This document shows, one piece after another, positions 1 through 8,040 of a DNA stretch of 64,000 nt (position 1 is the first letter of the stretch; each line of letters begins with the position of its first letter). Source of the stretch: VRUE01 sp963708115. Its GTDB lineage: Bacteria; Actinomycetota; Thermoleophilia; Solirubrobacterales; 70-9. The position numbers and the translations under genes were made by a program. Location: positions 806,001-870,000 of the forward strand of contig CAVPRX010000002.1 in assembly GCA_963708115.1 (NCBI GenBank). The letters are read 5' to 3'. Below the pieces are notes generated by a model. The model saw only the letters and a program-made list of their open reading frames with translations. It was not told the origin of the DNA and did no database searches.

Positions 1-586
1 TGTGACTGGAGGGGTCGCCGGTGTCGGCGATTGTGCGTGCCGTCGCGGTCAGCGACGCGATTGGGCGCATCGCCCGACGGGCGATCGCCACGCCCGCGAG
101 GCTGGCGAGCAGGGTCGCACCCAGCACGCCGGCGGCGATCAGGAGCCAGAGCCGGCCCACGGTCGAGTCGATGTGCTGCTCGTCGCGGCCATACTGGACA
201 TAGCCGGCGATCCGCCCGGTCTGGCGACTGCGCAGGGCGACCGTCACGACCTGCATCTCGCCGATGTCGCGGATGCCCGGTGCCGGGGGTCCGAGCTCGG
301 CGGCGTTCGGGCTGGCGTCGAGCTCGCGCCCCTGTGAGTCGTAGATCCGCACCGAGGCGTCGTTGGGGCTGGCGAAGTCGCCCAGGTCGGGCTCGCGGAC
401 GATCAGCGTGTTGGTGATCGTGTCGACGATCTGGACCTGGGAGGCCAGCGTCGCCACCGCGCCCTTCATCTCGCGGTTGAAGTCGTCGCGGATGCGCTGC
501 GCGGCGAGGTTGCCGACGATCACCCCGAACAGGACCAGGATCGCCAGGGTAAGGCCGGCGGAGACGCCGGCGAGGCGCCAGCGCAC
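1..586 (-). CDS. Sensor histidine kinase, N-terminal part (runs off window)
   Basis: Membrane histidine kinase partner of the response regulator just upstream. The visible 195 residues show a first membrane segment at about residues 5-27, an extracytoplasmic sensor region of about 120 residues, a second membrane segment near residues 150-172, and the beginning of a HAMP domain (motif RRAMRPI). The dimerisation, His box and ATPase domains lie beyond the window edge. I chose the GTG at 584-586 because it gives a short basic N-terminus (VRWRL) before the first membrane helix; no better start lies between it and the regulator stop, 26 bp upstream. The ligand cannot be inferred. Gene order regulator-kinase is typical of OmpR-type operons. 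Confidence 0.85.
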   Translation of the reverse strand, partial: MRWRLAGVSAGLTLAILVLFGVIVGNLAAQRIRDDFNREMKGAVATLASQVQIVDTITNTLIVREPDLGDFASPNDASVRIYDSQGRELDASPNAAELGPPAPGIRDIGEMQVVTVALRSRQTGRIAGYVQYGRDEQHIDSTVGRLWLLIAAGVLGATLLASLAGVAIARRAMRPIASLTATARTIADTGDPSSH

Positions 587-612
587 CGGCCAGTTGCCGG
601 GCCGGAGCGCCG

Positions 613-1308
613 CTAGGCCTTGAGCACGTAGCCGGCGCCGCGTTTGGTGTGCAGAAGCCGTGTCTCCTCACCCGCCTCGAGCTTGCGGCGCAGATTGGAG
701 ATGAATACGTCGATCGTGTTGGTGGCCGCCATCGGGTCGTAGCCCCAGACCTCGTCGAGCAGGCGCTCGCGTGAGACGACGAGGCGCTCATTGTGCATCA
801 GGTACTCGAGCAGCTCGAACTCGCGGTTGGTCAGCTCGATCTCCCGCTCGCCGCGGCGTACCTCGCGCGTATCGGGGTTGAGGCTGAGGTCGCCGACCTC
901 GAGCGACGCCGAGCCGCGCGGCGGCCGGCGGCGCAGCAGGGCACGAATCCGGGCAAGCAGCTCCTTGCGCTCGAAGGGCTTGACCAGGTAATCGTCGGCG
1001 CCGCTGTCGAGTCCGCTCACGCGGTCCTCGGTCTCCGCTCGCGCGGTCAGCATCAGGATCGGCACGTCACCCTCGGCGCGGAGACGTCGACAGACCTCGA
1101 CCCCGTCCATCCGCGGCAGGCCCAGGTCAAGCACCACCAAGTCCGGCACGAAGCCCGCCGCGACGTCGAGCGCGTCGATCCCGTCCGCCGACGTGCGCAC
1201 CTCGTAGCCCTCGTTGCGCAGCGATCGCCGTAGCACGTCGGCGATCTCATGATCGTCCTCGACGACGAGGACGCGGCCCCCCGGCAGATCGGTCTCGTTT
1301 GCAAGCAC
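613..1308 (-). CDS. OmpR/PhoB-family response regulator
   Basis: DNA-binding response regulator of 231 residues. The N-terminal receiver contains the acidic pocket (VVEDD, residues 15-19), the phosphoacceptor Asp61 in LVVLDLGLP, and the conserved Lys in LVKPF near residue 111. The C-terminal half is a winged-helix domain (TNREFELLEYL, then VWGYDP and FISNLRRKLE) ending in GAGYVLKA, the usual end of this family. It is co-transcribed with the kinase that follows and diverges from dnaE. All residues needed for phosphorylation are present, so it should be a standard phospho-switch. The regulon is unknown. Confidence 0.95.
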   Translation of the reverse strand: MLANETDLPGGRVLVVEDDHEIADVLRRSLRNEGYEVRTSADGIDALDVAAGFVPDLVVLDLGLPRMDGVEVCRRLRAEGDVPILMLTARAETEDRVSGLDSGADDYLVKPFERKELLARIRALLRRRPPRGSASLEVGDLSLNPDTREVRRGEREIELTNREFELLEYLMHNERLVVSRERLLDEVWGYDPMAATNTIDVFISNLRRKLEAGEETRLLHTKRGAGYVLKA

Positions 1309-1439
1309 GCAGCGATGTTAGCCCGGCTTGGACACGTTCTTGTCGGCTTTTAGTGCGAATTTAGGCACGGACATAGCGGGGAAGACACCTGTTTTGGGCC
1401 ACTTGCCATCTGCCTCGCTTGCCATGATCGGCCGCAGTC

Positions 1440-4400
1440 GTGAGCTCAGCCGCCGCCGTCCATCTACATGCCCACAGCGAGTACTCGCTGCTCGATGGCG
1501 CCTGCAAGATCGACGCGATGGCGGCGCGGGCGGCCGAGATGGGGCAGCCGGCGCTGGGGCTGACCGACCACGGCGTGATGAACGGCGCCGTCGATCTCTA
1601 CAAGGCCTGCCGAAAGCACGGGATCAAGCCGATCGCCGGCCTCGAGGCCTATCTCGTCGACGACGTCAAGACGATCAAAGAGAAACCCAAGTACGAGCGC
1701 AACCACCTCACCCTGCTGGCCGAAAATGACGCCGGCTTCGCCAACCTGGTCAAGCTCACCTCGGCCGGTTTTCTGCGGGGCTTCTCACGCGGGAAGGCCA
1801 ACGTCGACATGGAGCTGCTCGCCGCCCACGCCGATGGGGTGATCGTCCTCACCGGCTGTCTGCAGTCGCGTTTCTGCCGGCGCCTGATCGAAGAGCGAGC
1901 GGATGACGCTCGCGCCCATCTCGACGACCTGATCCAGGCCTTCGGTCCCGAGCAGGTCTACTTCGAGGTCCAGAAAAACGGCATCGAAGAGCAAGAGAAG
2001 GCGAACCAGGGGATCGTCCGCTTCGCTCGCGAGCTGAACCGGCCGCTGGTCGGCACCGCCGACGTCCACTACCTGCGCCGTGAGGACTTCGACAACCACG
2101 CGGCGCTGCTCTGCGTGCAGACCAAGTCGACCCTCGAGGCGCCGAAGATGAGCTTCGACACCAACGAGTTCTTCCTCAAGAGCAACGAGGAGATGGCCGA
2201 GTCCTTTGCCGAGTGGCCCGAGGCGATCCCGACCACGCTGGAGATCGCCGAGCGCTGTTCGCTGGAGATTGAGCTCGGCAGCCTGTTGCTGCCCCGCTAC
2301 CCGACCGAGGACGGCGAGGAGCCAGAGGCGATGCTGCGCAGGATCGCCGAGGAGGGCCTGCGGGCCCGCTACGGCGATCCCGCTCCGGCAGAGGCCGTGG
2401 AGCGGATGGAGTTCGAGCTCGGCGTGATCGAGGAGATGGGCTTTTCCTCCTACTTCCTGATCGTCTGGGACTTCGTCCGCTACGCCAAGGAGAACGGTGT
2501 GGCCGTCGGCCCCGGCCGTGGCTCCGCGGCGGGCTCGATCGTCTCCTACGTGCTCAAGATCACCGACCTCGATCCGCTCGCCGAGGGCTTGATCTTCGAG
2601 CGCTTCCTCAACCCCGGGCGCAAATCGATGCCCGACATCGACATCGACTTCTCCGTCCGCGGGCGCGAGCGGATGATCCGCTATGTCGGCGACAAGTACG
2701 GCCGCGAGTCGGTAGCCCAGATCATCACCTTCGGCAAGATGGCGCCGCGCGCGGCGACTCGCGACGCCGCCCGGGTGCTCGGCTTTGACTACGGCAGCGG
2801 CGACCGTCTCGCCAAGCAGATCCCGGAGCCGATCATGGGCCGCAGTCCATCCTTCGAGGAGTGCCTGAAGTCGGGTCAGGAGCTGAAACGGACCTACGAC
2901 TCCGAGCCCGACGCGAAACGGATCATCGACGTGGCTCAGGGACTCGAGGGGATCATCCGCAACAACTCGATCCACGCCGCCGCGGTGGTGATCGCCGACC
3001 GGCCGCTGCACGAGGTGGTGCCACTGCAGCTGGCAGAGGACCGCAACGCAGCGGCGAGCGGAAACGGCAACGGAGGAAGCAAGCCGGAGCGTCAGTACAA
3101 GATCGTCACCCAGTACTCGATGGGTCCGATCGAGGAGATGGGTCTGCTGAAGATGGACTTCCTCGGCCTGCGCAACCTCGACGTGATCGAGGACGCGATC
3201 GACATCATCGAGCGCTCGCGTGGCGGCGAGAGGGTCGACATGGAAAAGATCCCGATCGATGACGCGAAGACCTACGCGATGCTCGCTGCCGGCGACTCGA
3301 CCGGGGTCTTCCAGTTCGAGTCGGAGGGCATGCGGGACGCCCTGCGCAAGGTCGGCCCGACCGAGTTCGCCGACATCGTCGCCCTCGGTGCCCTCTACAG
3401 ACCGGGCGCAATGGCCTATATCCCCGCCTACGCCAAGGGCAAGCGGGACCCCTCGACCGTGCGCTACCCCGATCCGCGACTGCGGGCGATCACCGAGGAG
3501 ACCCACGGCTGCGTCATCTATCAGGAGCAGTTGATGGAGATCGCCCGCTCGATGGCCGGTTTCTCAGGCGCCGAGGCGGACGATCTGCGCAAGGCGATCG
3601 GCAAGAAGAAGCGCGATCTGATGGCGACGATGAAGGACAAATTCATGCAGGGCATGACCGAGTCCGAGACCTCCACGGCGGTCGCCAAAGACCTCTGGAA
3701 GCTGAACGAAGCGGCGGCCGACTACTCCTTCAACAAGTCCCATGCCGCCTGCTACGGGCTGATCTCCTACCGCACCGCCTACCTCAAGGCCAACTATCCG
3801 GCCGAGTACATGGCGGCCGTGATCTCGTCGGTGATGAACACCAAAGACAAGGTGCCGTTCTTCGTCAACCGCTGCGCGGAGATGGGGATCGACGTCCTGC
3901 CGCCCGACGTCAACTCCTCCGACCACAGTTTCGTCGTATCGGAGAAGGCGATCCGCTTCGGCCTCGACGCGGTGAAGAACGTAGGTCACTCCGCGGTCGA
4001 GGCGATCCTGCGGGCGCGCGAGGATGCGCCGATCGCCTCGATCTGGGATTTCTGCGAGCGGGTCGACTCCCGCGCGGTCAACAAACGGGCGATCGAATGC
4101 CTGATCAAGTGCGGCGCTCTCGACTCCACCGGGGCGACCCGCAAAGGCATGCTCGAGGTGCTTCCGGCGGCGCAGTCGGCCGGGCAGAAAGCCCAGGAGG
4201 ACGCCCAGCTCGGCCAGGGGTCGATCTTCGACTTTGGTGACGCGGCGGCAAGCGGGGGAGAGGGCGGCGCCTCGAGCTCCCACCACCGGCCGCCGATCTC
4301 AGCCGTCGAGTTCGAGCGCCGCGAACTGCTGGCGTTGGAGAAGGAGACGCTCGGCACCTACCTCTCCTCGCATCCCCTCTCGGAAGTGCGTGAGGCGCTG

Positions 4401-4982
4401 CGCGCTCGCGTGGACTGCAACTTGACGGACCTGGCGAACAAGCCCGATGGAGCCTGGGTCACCGTCGGCGGCATCGTCGCCGAGAGCAAGAAGATCCGCA
4501 CCAAGAGCGGCAACCAGATGATGTTCGCGACGCTCGACGACATCGAAGGACAGGTCGAGATGCTGGTCTTCAAGGCCGACCAGGCCGAGAGCGCCGGGGC
4601 GATCGAAACCGACGCCGTCGTCCTCGTCCGCGGCCGGATCGACCACAAGGACCGGGGCGAGACGAAGCTCGTCGTGCAGGAGGCAGAGCGATTCGAACCC
4701 GATGTCGAGGAGATGGCCCGGGCGAGCGCCGCCGCGAGCGCGCCAGCGGCGCCGCTGCGGCTGACGATCGCTCCGGCTAGCTTCGGCAACCCTCACCTGA
4801 TTGAGGAACTGAAGACGGTTTTCGAGGGCCACCGGGGCGACGCAGAGGTCTTCCTGGCGATTCCCGGCGAGGACGGCACGTCCCGTGAGTGGAAGCTGGG
4901 TGAGGAGTTCAAGGTTCGCCACTCGAGCAAGCTTCTGGCGGAGTTGGACCACGTCCTAGGCGCCGACGCTCTGGCTGCCTAG
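1440..4982 (+). CDS. dnaE: DNA polymerase III alpha subunit
   Basis: Replicative polymerase catalytic subunit, 1180 residues, the usual DnaE1 length. An N-terminal PHP domain begins at once (HLHAHSEYSLLDG, His8 and His10). The C-family polymerase core carries the GPGRGSAAGS motif and the catalytic aspartates Asp399, Asp401 and Asp403 in MPDIDIDFS, followed by the helix-hairpin-helix region and a C-terminal OB-fold (about residues 1003-1060, GAWVTVGGIV). The tail resembles the tau-binding region. The GTG at 1440 gives the family-typical short lead before the PHP motif. It stands alone, diverging from the two-component system. Confidence 0.97.
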   Translation: MSSAAAVHLHAHSEYSLLDGACKIDAMAARAAEMGQPALGLTDHGVMNGAVDLYKACRKHGIKPIAGLEAYLVDDVKTIKEKPKYERNHLTLLAENDAGFANLVKLTSAGFLRGFSRGKANVDMELLAAHADGVIVLTGCLQSRFCRRLIEERADDARAHLDDLIQAFGPEQVYFEVQKNGIEEQEKANQGIVRFARELNRPLVGTADVHYLRREDFDNHAALLCVQTKSTLEAPKMSFDTNEFFLKSNEEMAESFAEWPEAIPTTLEIAERCSLEIELGSLLLPRYPTEDGEEPEAMLRRIAEEGLRARYGDPAPAEAVERMEFELGVIEEMGFSSYFLIVWDFVRYAKENGVAVGPGRGSAAGSIVSYVLKITDLDPLAEGLIFERFLNPGRKSMPDIDIDFSVRGRERMIRYVGDKYGRESVAQIITFGKMAPRAATRDAARVLGFDYGSGDRLAKQIPEPIMGRSPSFEECLKSGQELKRTYDSEPDAKRIIDVAQGLEGIIRNNSIHAAAVVIADRPLHEVVPLQLAEDRNAAASGNGNGGSKPERQYKIVTQYSMGPIEEMGLLKMDFLGLRNLDVIEDAIDIIERSRGGERVDMEKIPIDDAKTYAMLAAGDSTGVFQFESEGMRDALRKVGPTEFADIVALGALYRPGAMAYIPAYAKGKRDPSTVRYPDPRLRAITEETHGCVIYQEQLMEIARSMAGFSGAEADDLRKAIGKKKRDLMATMKDKFMQGMTESETSTAVAKDLWKLNEAAADYSFNKSHAACYGLISYRTAYLKANYPAEYMAAVISSVMNTKDKVPFFVNRCAEMGIDVLPPDVNSSDHSFVVSEKAIRFGLDAVKNVGHSAVEAILRAREDAPIASIWDFCERVDSRAVNKRAIECLIKCGALDSTGATRKGMLEVLPAAQSAGQKAQEDAQLGQGSIFDFGDAAASGGEGGASSSHHRPPISAVEFERRELLALEKETLGTYLSSHPLSEVREALRARVDCNLTDLANKPDGAWVTVGGIVAESKKIRTKSGNQMMFATLDDIEGQVEMLVFKADQAESAGAIETDAVVLVRGRIDHKDRGETKLVVQEAERFEPDVEEMARASAAASAPAAPLRLTIAPASFGNPHLIEELKTVFEGHRGDAEVFLAIPGEDGTSREWKLGEEFKVRHSSKLLAELDHVLGADALAA

Positions 4983-4991
4983 ACTTCTGCT

Positions 4992-5387
4992 GTGCCCGCT
5001 ACGCGCCAGAAGACCGGTGAGTGTCGTCAGTGCCGTTCCTTCTGCGACAAGATGGTCGAGCCGCGCAGCTGTGTCGAGCTCGGCTGCCGCTTCCTCTACA
5101 GCTATGTCGACACCCTGACGGGGACGCAGTACGTCGGTTGCATGCAGGAGGTCTTCGCAGCCAAGGTCGAGCTCGACGCGGTCCTGCAGCCGGGTGGCTT
5201 CGGCGGGGTCAAGATGACCGGCACGGCGCTGCCGCACTGCCCCTTCACGGTCGAGCGCGCCTACGCCGGCTCTGGTCCCGAGTACGACTGCGTCAACCAC
5301 CGCTTCTTCGACTGCACCGACGACGGTCCGGAGGGCCTGCGGGCGTTCGATCTGCGCGACCTCGCATCCGAGCCCCCCGGCGTCTAA
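4992..5387 (+). CDS. Conserved Cys-rich small protein of unknown function
   Basis: A 131-residue protein that I cannot assign to a named family. It has eight cysteines, at 11, 14, 18, 27, 32, 50, 83 and roughly 100/108, arranged as CxxCxxxC near the N-terminus and then spaced singles; this resembles a metal- or cluster-binding fold. No signal peptide or membrane segment is visible, so it is probably cytoplasmic. The GTG start lies 9 bp after dnaE, suggesting co-transcription with it; the acyl-CoA dehydrogenase gene follows after 30 bp. Codon use matches the neighbours, so it is very likely a real gene. Confidence 0.75.
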   Translation: MPATRQKTGECRQCRSFCDKMVEPRSCVELGCRFLYSYVDTLTGTQYVGCMQEVFAAKVELDAVLQPGGFGGVKMTGTALPHCPFTVERAYAGSGPEYDCVNHRFFDCTDDGPEGLRAFDLRDLASEPPGV

Positions 5388-5417
5388 GTTGACACGGTTC
5401 CATGTAGGCTTTGCTGC

Positions 5418-6707
5418 ATGAGCGATTCTTCGGCAGTGGCAGAGGCAGAGCAAGTGGCGGCGAATGCAACGGAAGGTGACGCCGGGGCCGAGGGCCCCAA
5501 GTTCACGCTCGAGCTGAACCAGGACCAGCAGGACATCCGCGACTGGGTCCACGGCTTCGCGGAGGGCGTTGTGCGCCCCGCGGCAGCGGAATGGGACGAG
5601 CGCGAGGAGACGCCCTGGCCGGTGATTCAGGAGGCCGCCAAGATCGGCCTCTACGGCTTCGAAGCTCTTGGTCAGTTCTTCGGCGACGACACCGGCCTGA
5701 CCTTGCCGATCGCCAATGAGGAGCTGTTCTGGGGTGACGCCGGCATCGGCATGGCGATCATGGGCACCTCGCTGGCCGTCGCCGCAATCTTCGGGCAGGG
5801 AACCCCGGAGCAGATGGGTGAGTGGATTCCGCAGTGCTTCGGCACCGAGGATGACCCCAAGGTGGCTGCTTTCTGCTCGTCGGAGCCGGACGCCGGCTCC
5901 GACGTGGCAGCCATCCGCACCACCGCCAAGTACGACGAGGCGACCGACGAGTGGGTCCTGAACGGGCAGAAGGCCTGGGCGACCAACGGCGGCATCGCCG
6001 ACGTCCATGTCGTGATCGCCTCGGTCGACCGCGAGCTGCGCTCGCGCGGGCACGCCGCCTTCGTCATCCCGCCCGGCACGAAGGGTTGCGAGCAGGGCGC
6101 CAAGGTCAAGAAGCACGGCCTGCGCGCCTCCCACACCGCCGACGTCCATCTCGACGACTGCCGCATCCCGGGCTCGTGCCTGCTCGGCGGCAAAGAGAAG
6201 CTCGACGAGCGCCTTGCCCGCGTCCGCGAGGGCAAGAGCTCAAAATCGCAGGCGGCGATGCAGACCTTCGAGGCGAGCCGCCCGACCGTCGGCGCGCAGG
6301 CGATCGGCATCGCCCGCGCCGCTTATGAGTACTCGCTCGAGTACGCCAAAGAGCGCGAACAGTTCGGCAAGGCGATCATCGAGAATCAGTCGATCGCCTT
6401 CGCGCTCGCCGACATGAAGATGGAGATCGACGCCGCACGGCTGCTCGTCTGGCGCGCCGCCTGGATGGGTCGCACCGGCCAGAAGTTTGAAAATGCCGAG
6501 GGCTCGATGTCAAAGCTGAAGGCCGGCGAGGTCGCCGTCTGGGCGACCGAGCGGGCGATCCAGATCCTTGGCGGCAACGGCTACACCCGTGAGTTCCCGG
6601 TCGAGCGGATGCACCGCGACGCGAAGATTTACACGATCTTCGAGGGCACCTCCGAGATCCAGCGCCTAGTCATCTCGCGCTCGATCTCCGGCGTCCACAT
6701 CAAATAG
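5418..6707 (+). CDS. Acyl-CoA dehydrogenase
   Basis: FAD-dependent acyl-CoA dehydrogenase, 429 residues, with a variable acidic N-terminus of about 30 residues. The family order is clear: N-terminal helical domain, middle beta domain (FCSSEPDAGSD, WVLNGQKAWATNGG), and C-terminal helical domain with FGKAIIENQ, QILGGNGYTREFPVERMHRD and IFEGTSEIQRLVI. The glutamate at about 409 in FEGT corresponds to the catalytic base of medium-chain enzymes. Chain length and the electron acceptor cannot be read from sequence. A short insertion (KEKLDERLARVREGKSSK) between the middle and C-terminal domains is slightly unusual. It ends 21 bp before palindromic element A. Confidence 0.93.
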   Translation: MSDSSAVAEAEQVAANATEGDAGAEGPKFTLELNQDQQDIRDWVHGFAEGVVRPAAAEWDEREETPWPVIQEAAKIGLYGFEALGQFFGDDTGLTLPIANEELFWGDAGIGMAIMGTSLAVAAIFGQGTPEQMGEWIPQCFGTEDDPKVAAFCSSEPDAGSDVAAIRTTAKYDEATDEWVLNGQKAWATNGGIADVHVVIASVDRELRSRGHAAFVIPPGTKGCEQGAKVKKHGLRASHTADVHLDDCRIPGSCLLGGKEKLDERLARVREGKSSKSQAAMQTFEASRPTVGAQAIGIARAAYEYSLEYAKEREQFGKAIIENQSIAFALADMKMEIDAARLLVWRAAWMGRTGQKFENAEGSMSKLKAGEVAVWATERAIQILGGNGYTREFPVERMHRDAKIYTIFEGTSEIQRLVISRSISGVHIK

Positions 6708-6728
6708 GGCTCTAGCGCCGCAGAGTCG

Positions 6729-6874
6729 GGGAAGCCCGGTTGTCCTGTGGGCGAATTGATGTCGCACGCCCCTTTGGGGCTTAGCGACTATGACTGAGCG
6801 CGGCTACGCCGCGCAATAGACAGATTGCATGTCGCCGCTTCGCGACATTCGCCCACAGGACAACCGGGCTTCCC
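6729..6874 (-). repeat. Palindromic structured element, copy A
   Basis: Inverted repeat with 28-bp perfectly complementary outer arms (6729-6756 and 6847-6874) around a 90-nt core. Read on the minus strand, the core holds hairpin 1 (6831-6846), the linker ATGCAATCTG (6821-6830), hairpin 2 with a GCGCGGC/GCCGCGC stem (6798-6814) and hairpin 3 (6761-6788, GCCCC/GGGGC inner stem). The core is shared with copies B, C and D. It lies 21 bp after the acyl-CoA dehydrogenase stop and is oriented opposite to copy B. I do not recognise the family. It contains no plausible ORF. Confidence 0.9.
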
Positions 6875-7030
6875 TGTCCACACGAAGTCGGACCCGCCTA
6901 GATCCAGCGCCCCAGCTCAAATGGAGAGGGGTCTGCGGCGCCGGCTCGTCTCCGGTGAGCTGGCATGGGCTCAGGCGCCCGGAGTGAGCTTCGAGCGCTT
7001 TCGGCTAGCGGGATCTAGCAAACGCGCTCG
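6875..7030. other. Spacer between palindromic elements A and B
   Basis: No gene is supported in these 156 bp. The right end holds an imperfect inverted repeat (6992-7008 with 7015-7030, arms CGAGCGC...GCTAG) that abuts the outer arm of copy B. The spacer does not obviously match the one between copies C and D. Confidence 0.5.
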
Positions 7031-7180
7031 GTGAGAGGTGGCGATGTGCTCTCGCGGGAATGTCGCGAAGCGGCGATATGCAATCTGATTCTGCGCGGCG
7101 TTAGCCGCGCTCCATCATCGTCGCTAAGCGCGAAGCGCGTGCGACCCCAATTCACGCGAGAGCACACCGCCACCTCTCAC
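7031..7180 (+). repeat. Palindromic structured element, copy B
   Basis: Same family as copy A but in the opposite orientation. The outer arms are 7031-7061 and 7150-7180, 29 of 31 positions paired, and unrelated in sequence to the arms of A except near the core junction (GGAAT). The 88-nt core carries the invariant linker ATGCAATCTG (7078-7087), the GCGCGGC/GCCGCGC hairpin and a hairpin 3 whose inner stem is GCGC/GCGC rather than GCCCC/GGGGC. The right arm overlaps the last codons and stop of nfo, so the nfo mRNA would end inside this structure. Confidence 0.9.
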
Positions 7181-8040
7181 TTCTGGCGGCGTTTGAGCCC
7201 GGTCTGCCGTAGGCGCTTCGCTGCTGCCACTTCTTTTTTGTCAGCGCCTTTCTTGTCCGGCCCGGGGGTCTCCAGCGTCGCCGGCAGGCCCTCGAAGCGC
7301 GGCTCGGAGAGGAAGGCGGCCAGGCCCTGTTTGCCCATCTCGCCTTTGCCGATGTTGGCGTGGCGGTCGCGGCAGGAGCCGAGTGGGGCGGCGGCGTCGT
7401 TTACGTGTAGGCAGCGGAGGCGGTCGAGGCCTACCTTCTCGTCGGCTTCGTCGACGACCCCGCTGAGGTGCTCGGCGTCGGTTACGTCGTAGCCCTGGAC
7501 GAAGAGGTGGCAGGAGTCGAGACAGAGGCCGAGGCGCTTGCCGCTGCCGGCCAGGTCGATCAGCTCGGCGGTCTGGTCGAAGTCGCGGCCGAGCAGGCCT
7601 TTGTGGCCGGCCGTCTGCTCGAGGAGCAGCGGGCAGCTGTCGCTGTCCTTGACGGCCGCCGCGATGACTTTGGCGGCGCGTTTGATCGATGGTCCCAGCG
7701 GCTCGCCTTTCTGGGCGCCGGGGTGGAGGACGACGCCGGCGGCGCCGATGCCGTCGCCGATCCGCAGGGCATGGGTGAGCGAGGCGAGTGATTTCTTGCG
7801 CAGCTCTTTGTCTTTCGAGGCGCAGTTGATCAGGTAGACCGCGTGGATCACGACCGCTTCGACTGAAGAGGCCTCCATCGCCTCTTTGAACGCCGCGAAA
7901 TCGTCGGGGCCGTAGTTGGTCGGCCGCCACATCCGCGGACTCTGGTTGAAGATCTGGATAGATTCGCAACCGCGCTCCTCGCCGCGCTCTATTGCGTTGG
8001 CGAGTCCACCCGCCGTGGAGACATGCGCTCCGATCAACAT
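7177..8040 (-). CDS. nfo: Endonuclease IV (AP endonuclease)
   Basis: Zinc-dependent apurinic/apyrimidinic endonuclease of base excision repair. Starting at MLIGAHVSTAGG, the normal family start, it is 287 residues. Signature segments and metal ligands are present: IFNQSPRMW, VLHPGAQKGE, LEQTAGHKG, LDSCHLFVQGYD, HVNDAAAPLGSCRDRH followed by NIGKGEMG, and LETPGP near the end. The basic C-terminal tail (KRLRQTGLKRRQK) is an extension that may aid DNA binding. Longer in-frame starts exist upstream but would run into gltX. The chosen ATG overlaps the gltX ATG on the other strand (sequence CATG at 8038-8041). The stop codon is inside palindromic element B. Confidence 0.95.
   Translation of the reverse strand: MLIGAHVSTAGGLANAIERGEERGCESIQIFNQSPRMWRPTNYGPDDFAAFKEAMEASSVEAVVIHAVYLINCASKDKELRKKSLASLTHALRIGDGIGAAGVVLHPGAQKGEPLGPSIKRAAKVIAAAVKDSDSCPLLLEQTAGHKGLLGRDFDQTAELIDLAGSGKRLGLCLDSCHLFVQGYDVTDAEHLSGVVDEADEKVGLDRLRCLHVNDAAAPLGSCRDRHANIGKGEMGKQGLAAFLSEPRFEGLPATLETPGPDKKGADKKEVAAAKRLRQTGLKRRQK

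Noticed and set aside
1785..3506. 573-codon minus-strand frame inside dnaE
   Set aside because: Antisense shadow of dnaE with His/Asp/Arg-biased composition and no recognisable domain.
6729..7180. Palindromic elements as integron attC sites, CRISPR units or insertion sequence ends
   Set aside because: They lack GTTRRRY/RYYYAAC core sites, regular spacer-repeat periodicity, a transposase or integrase gene, and visible target-site duplications.
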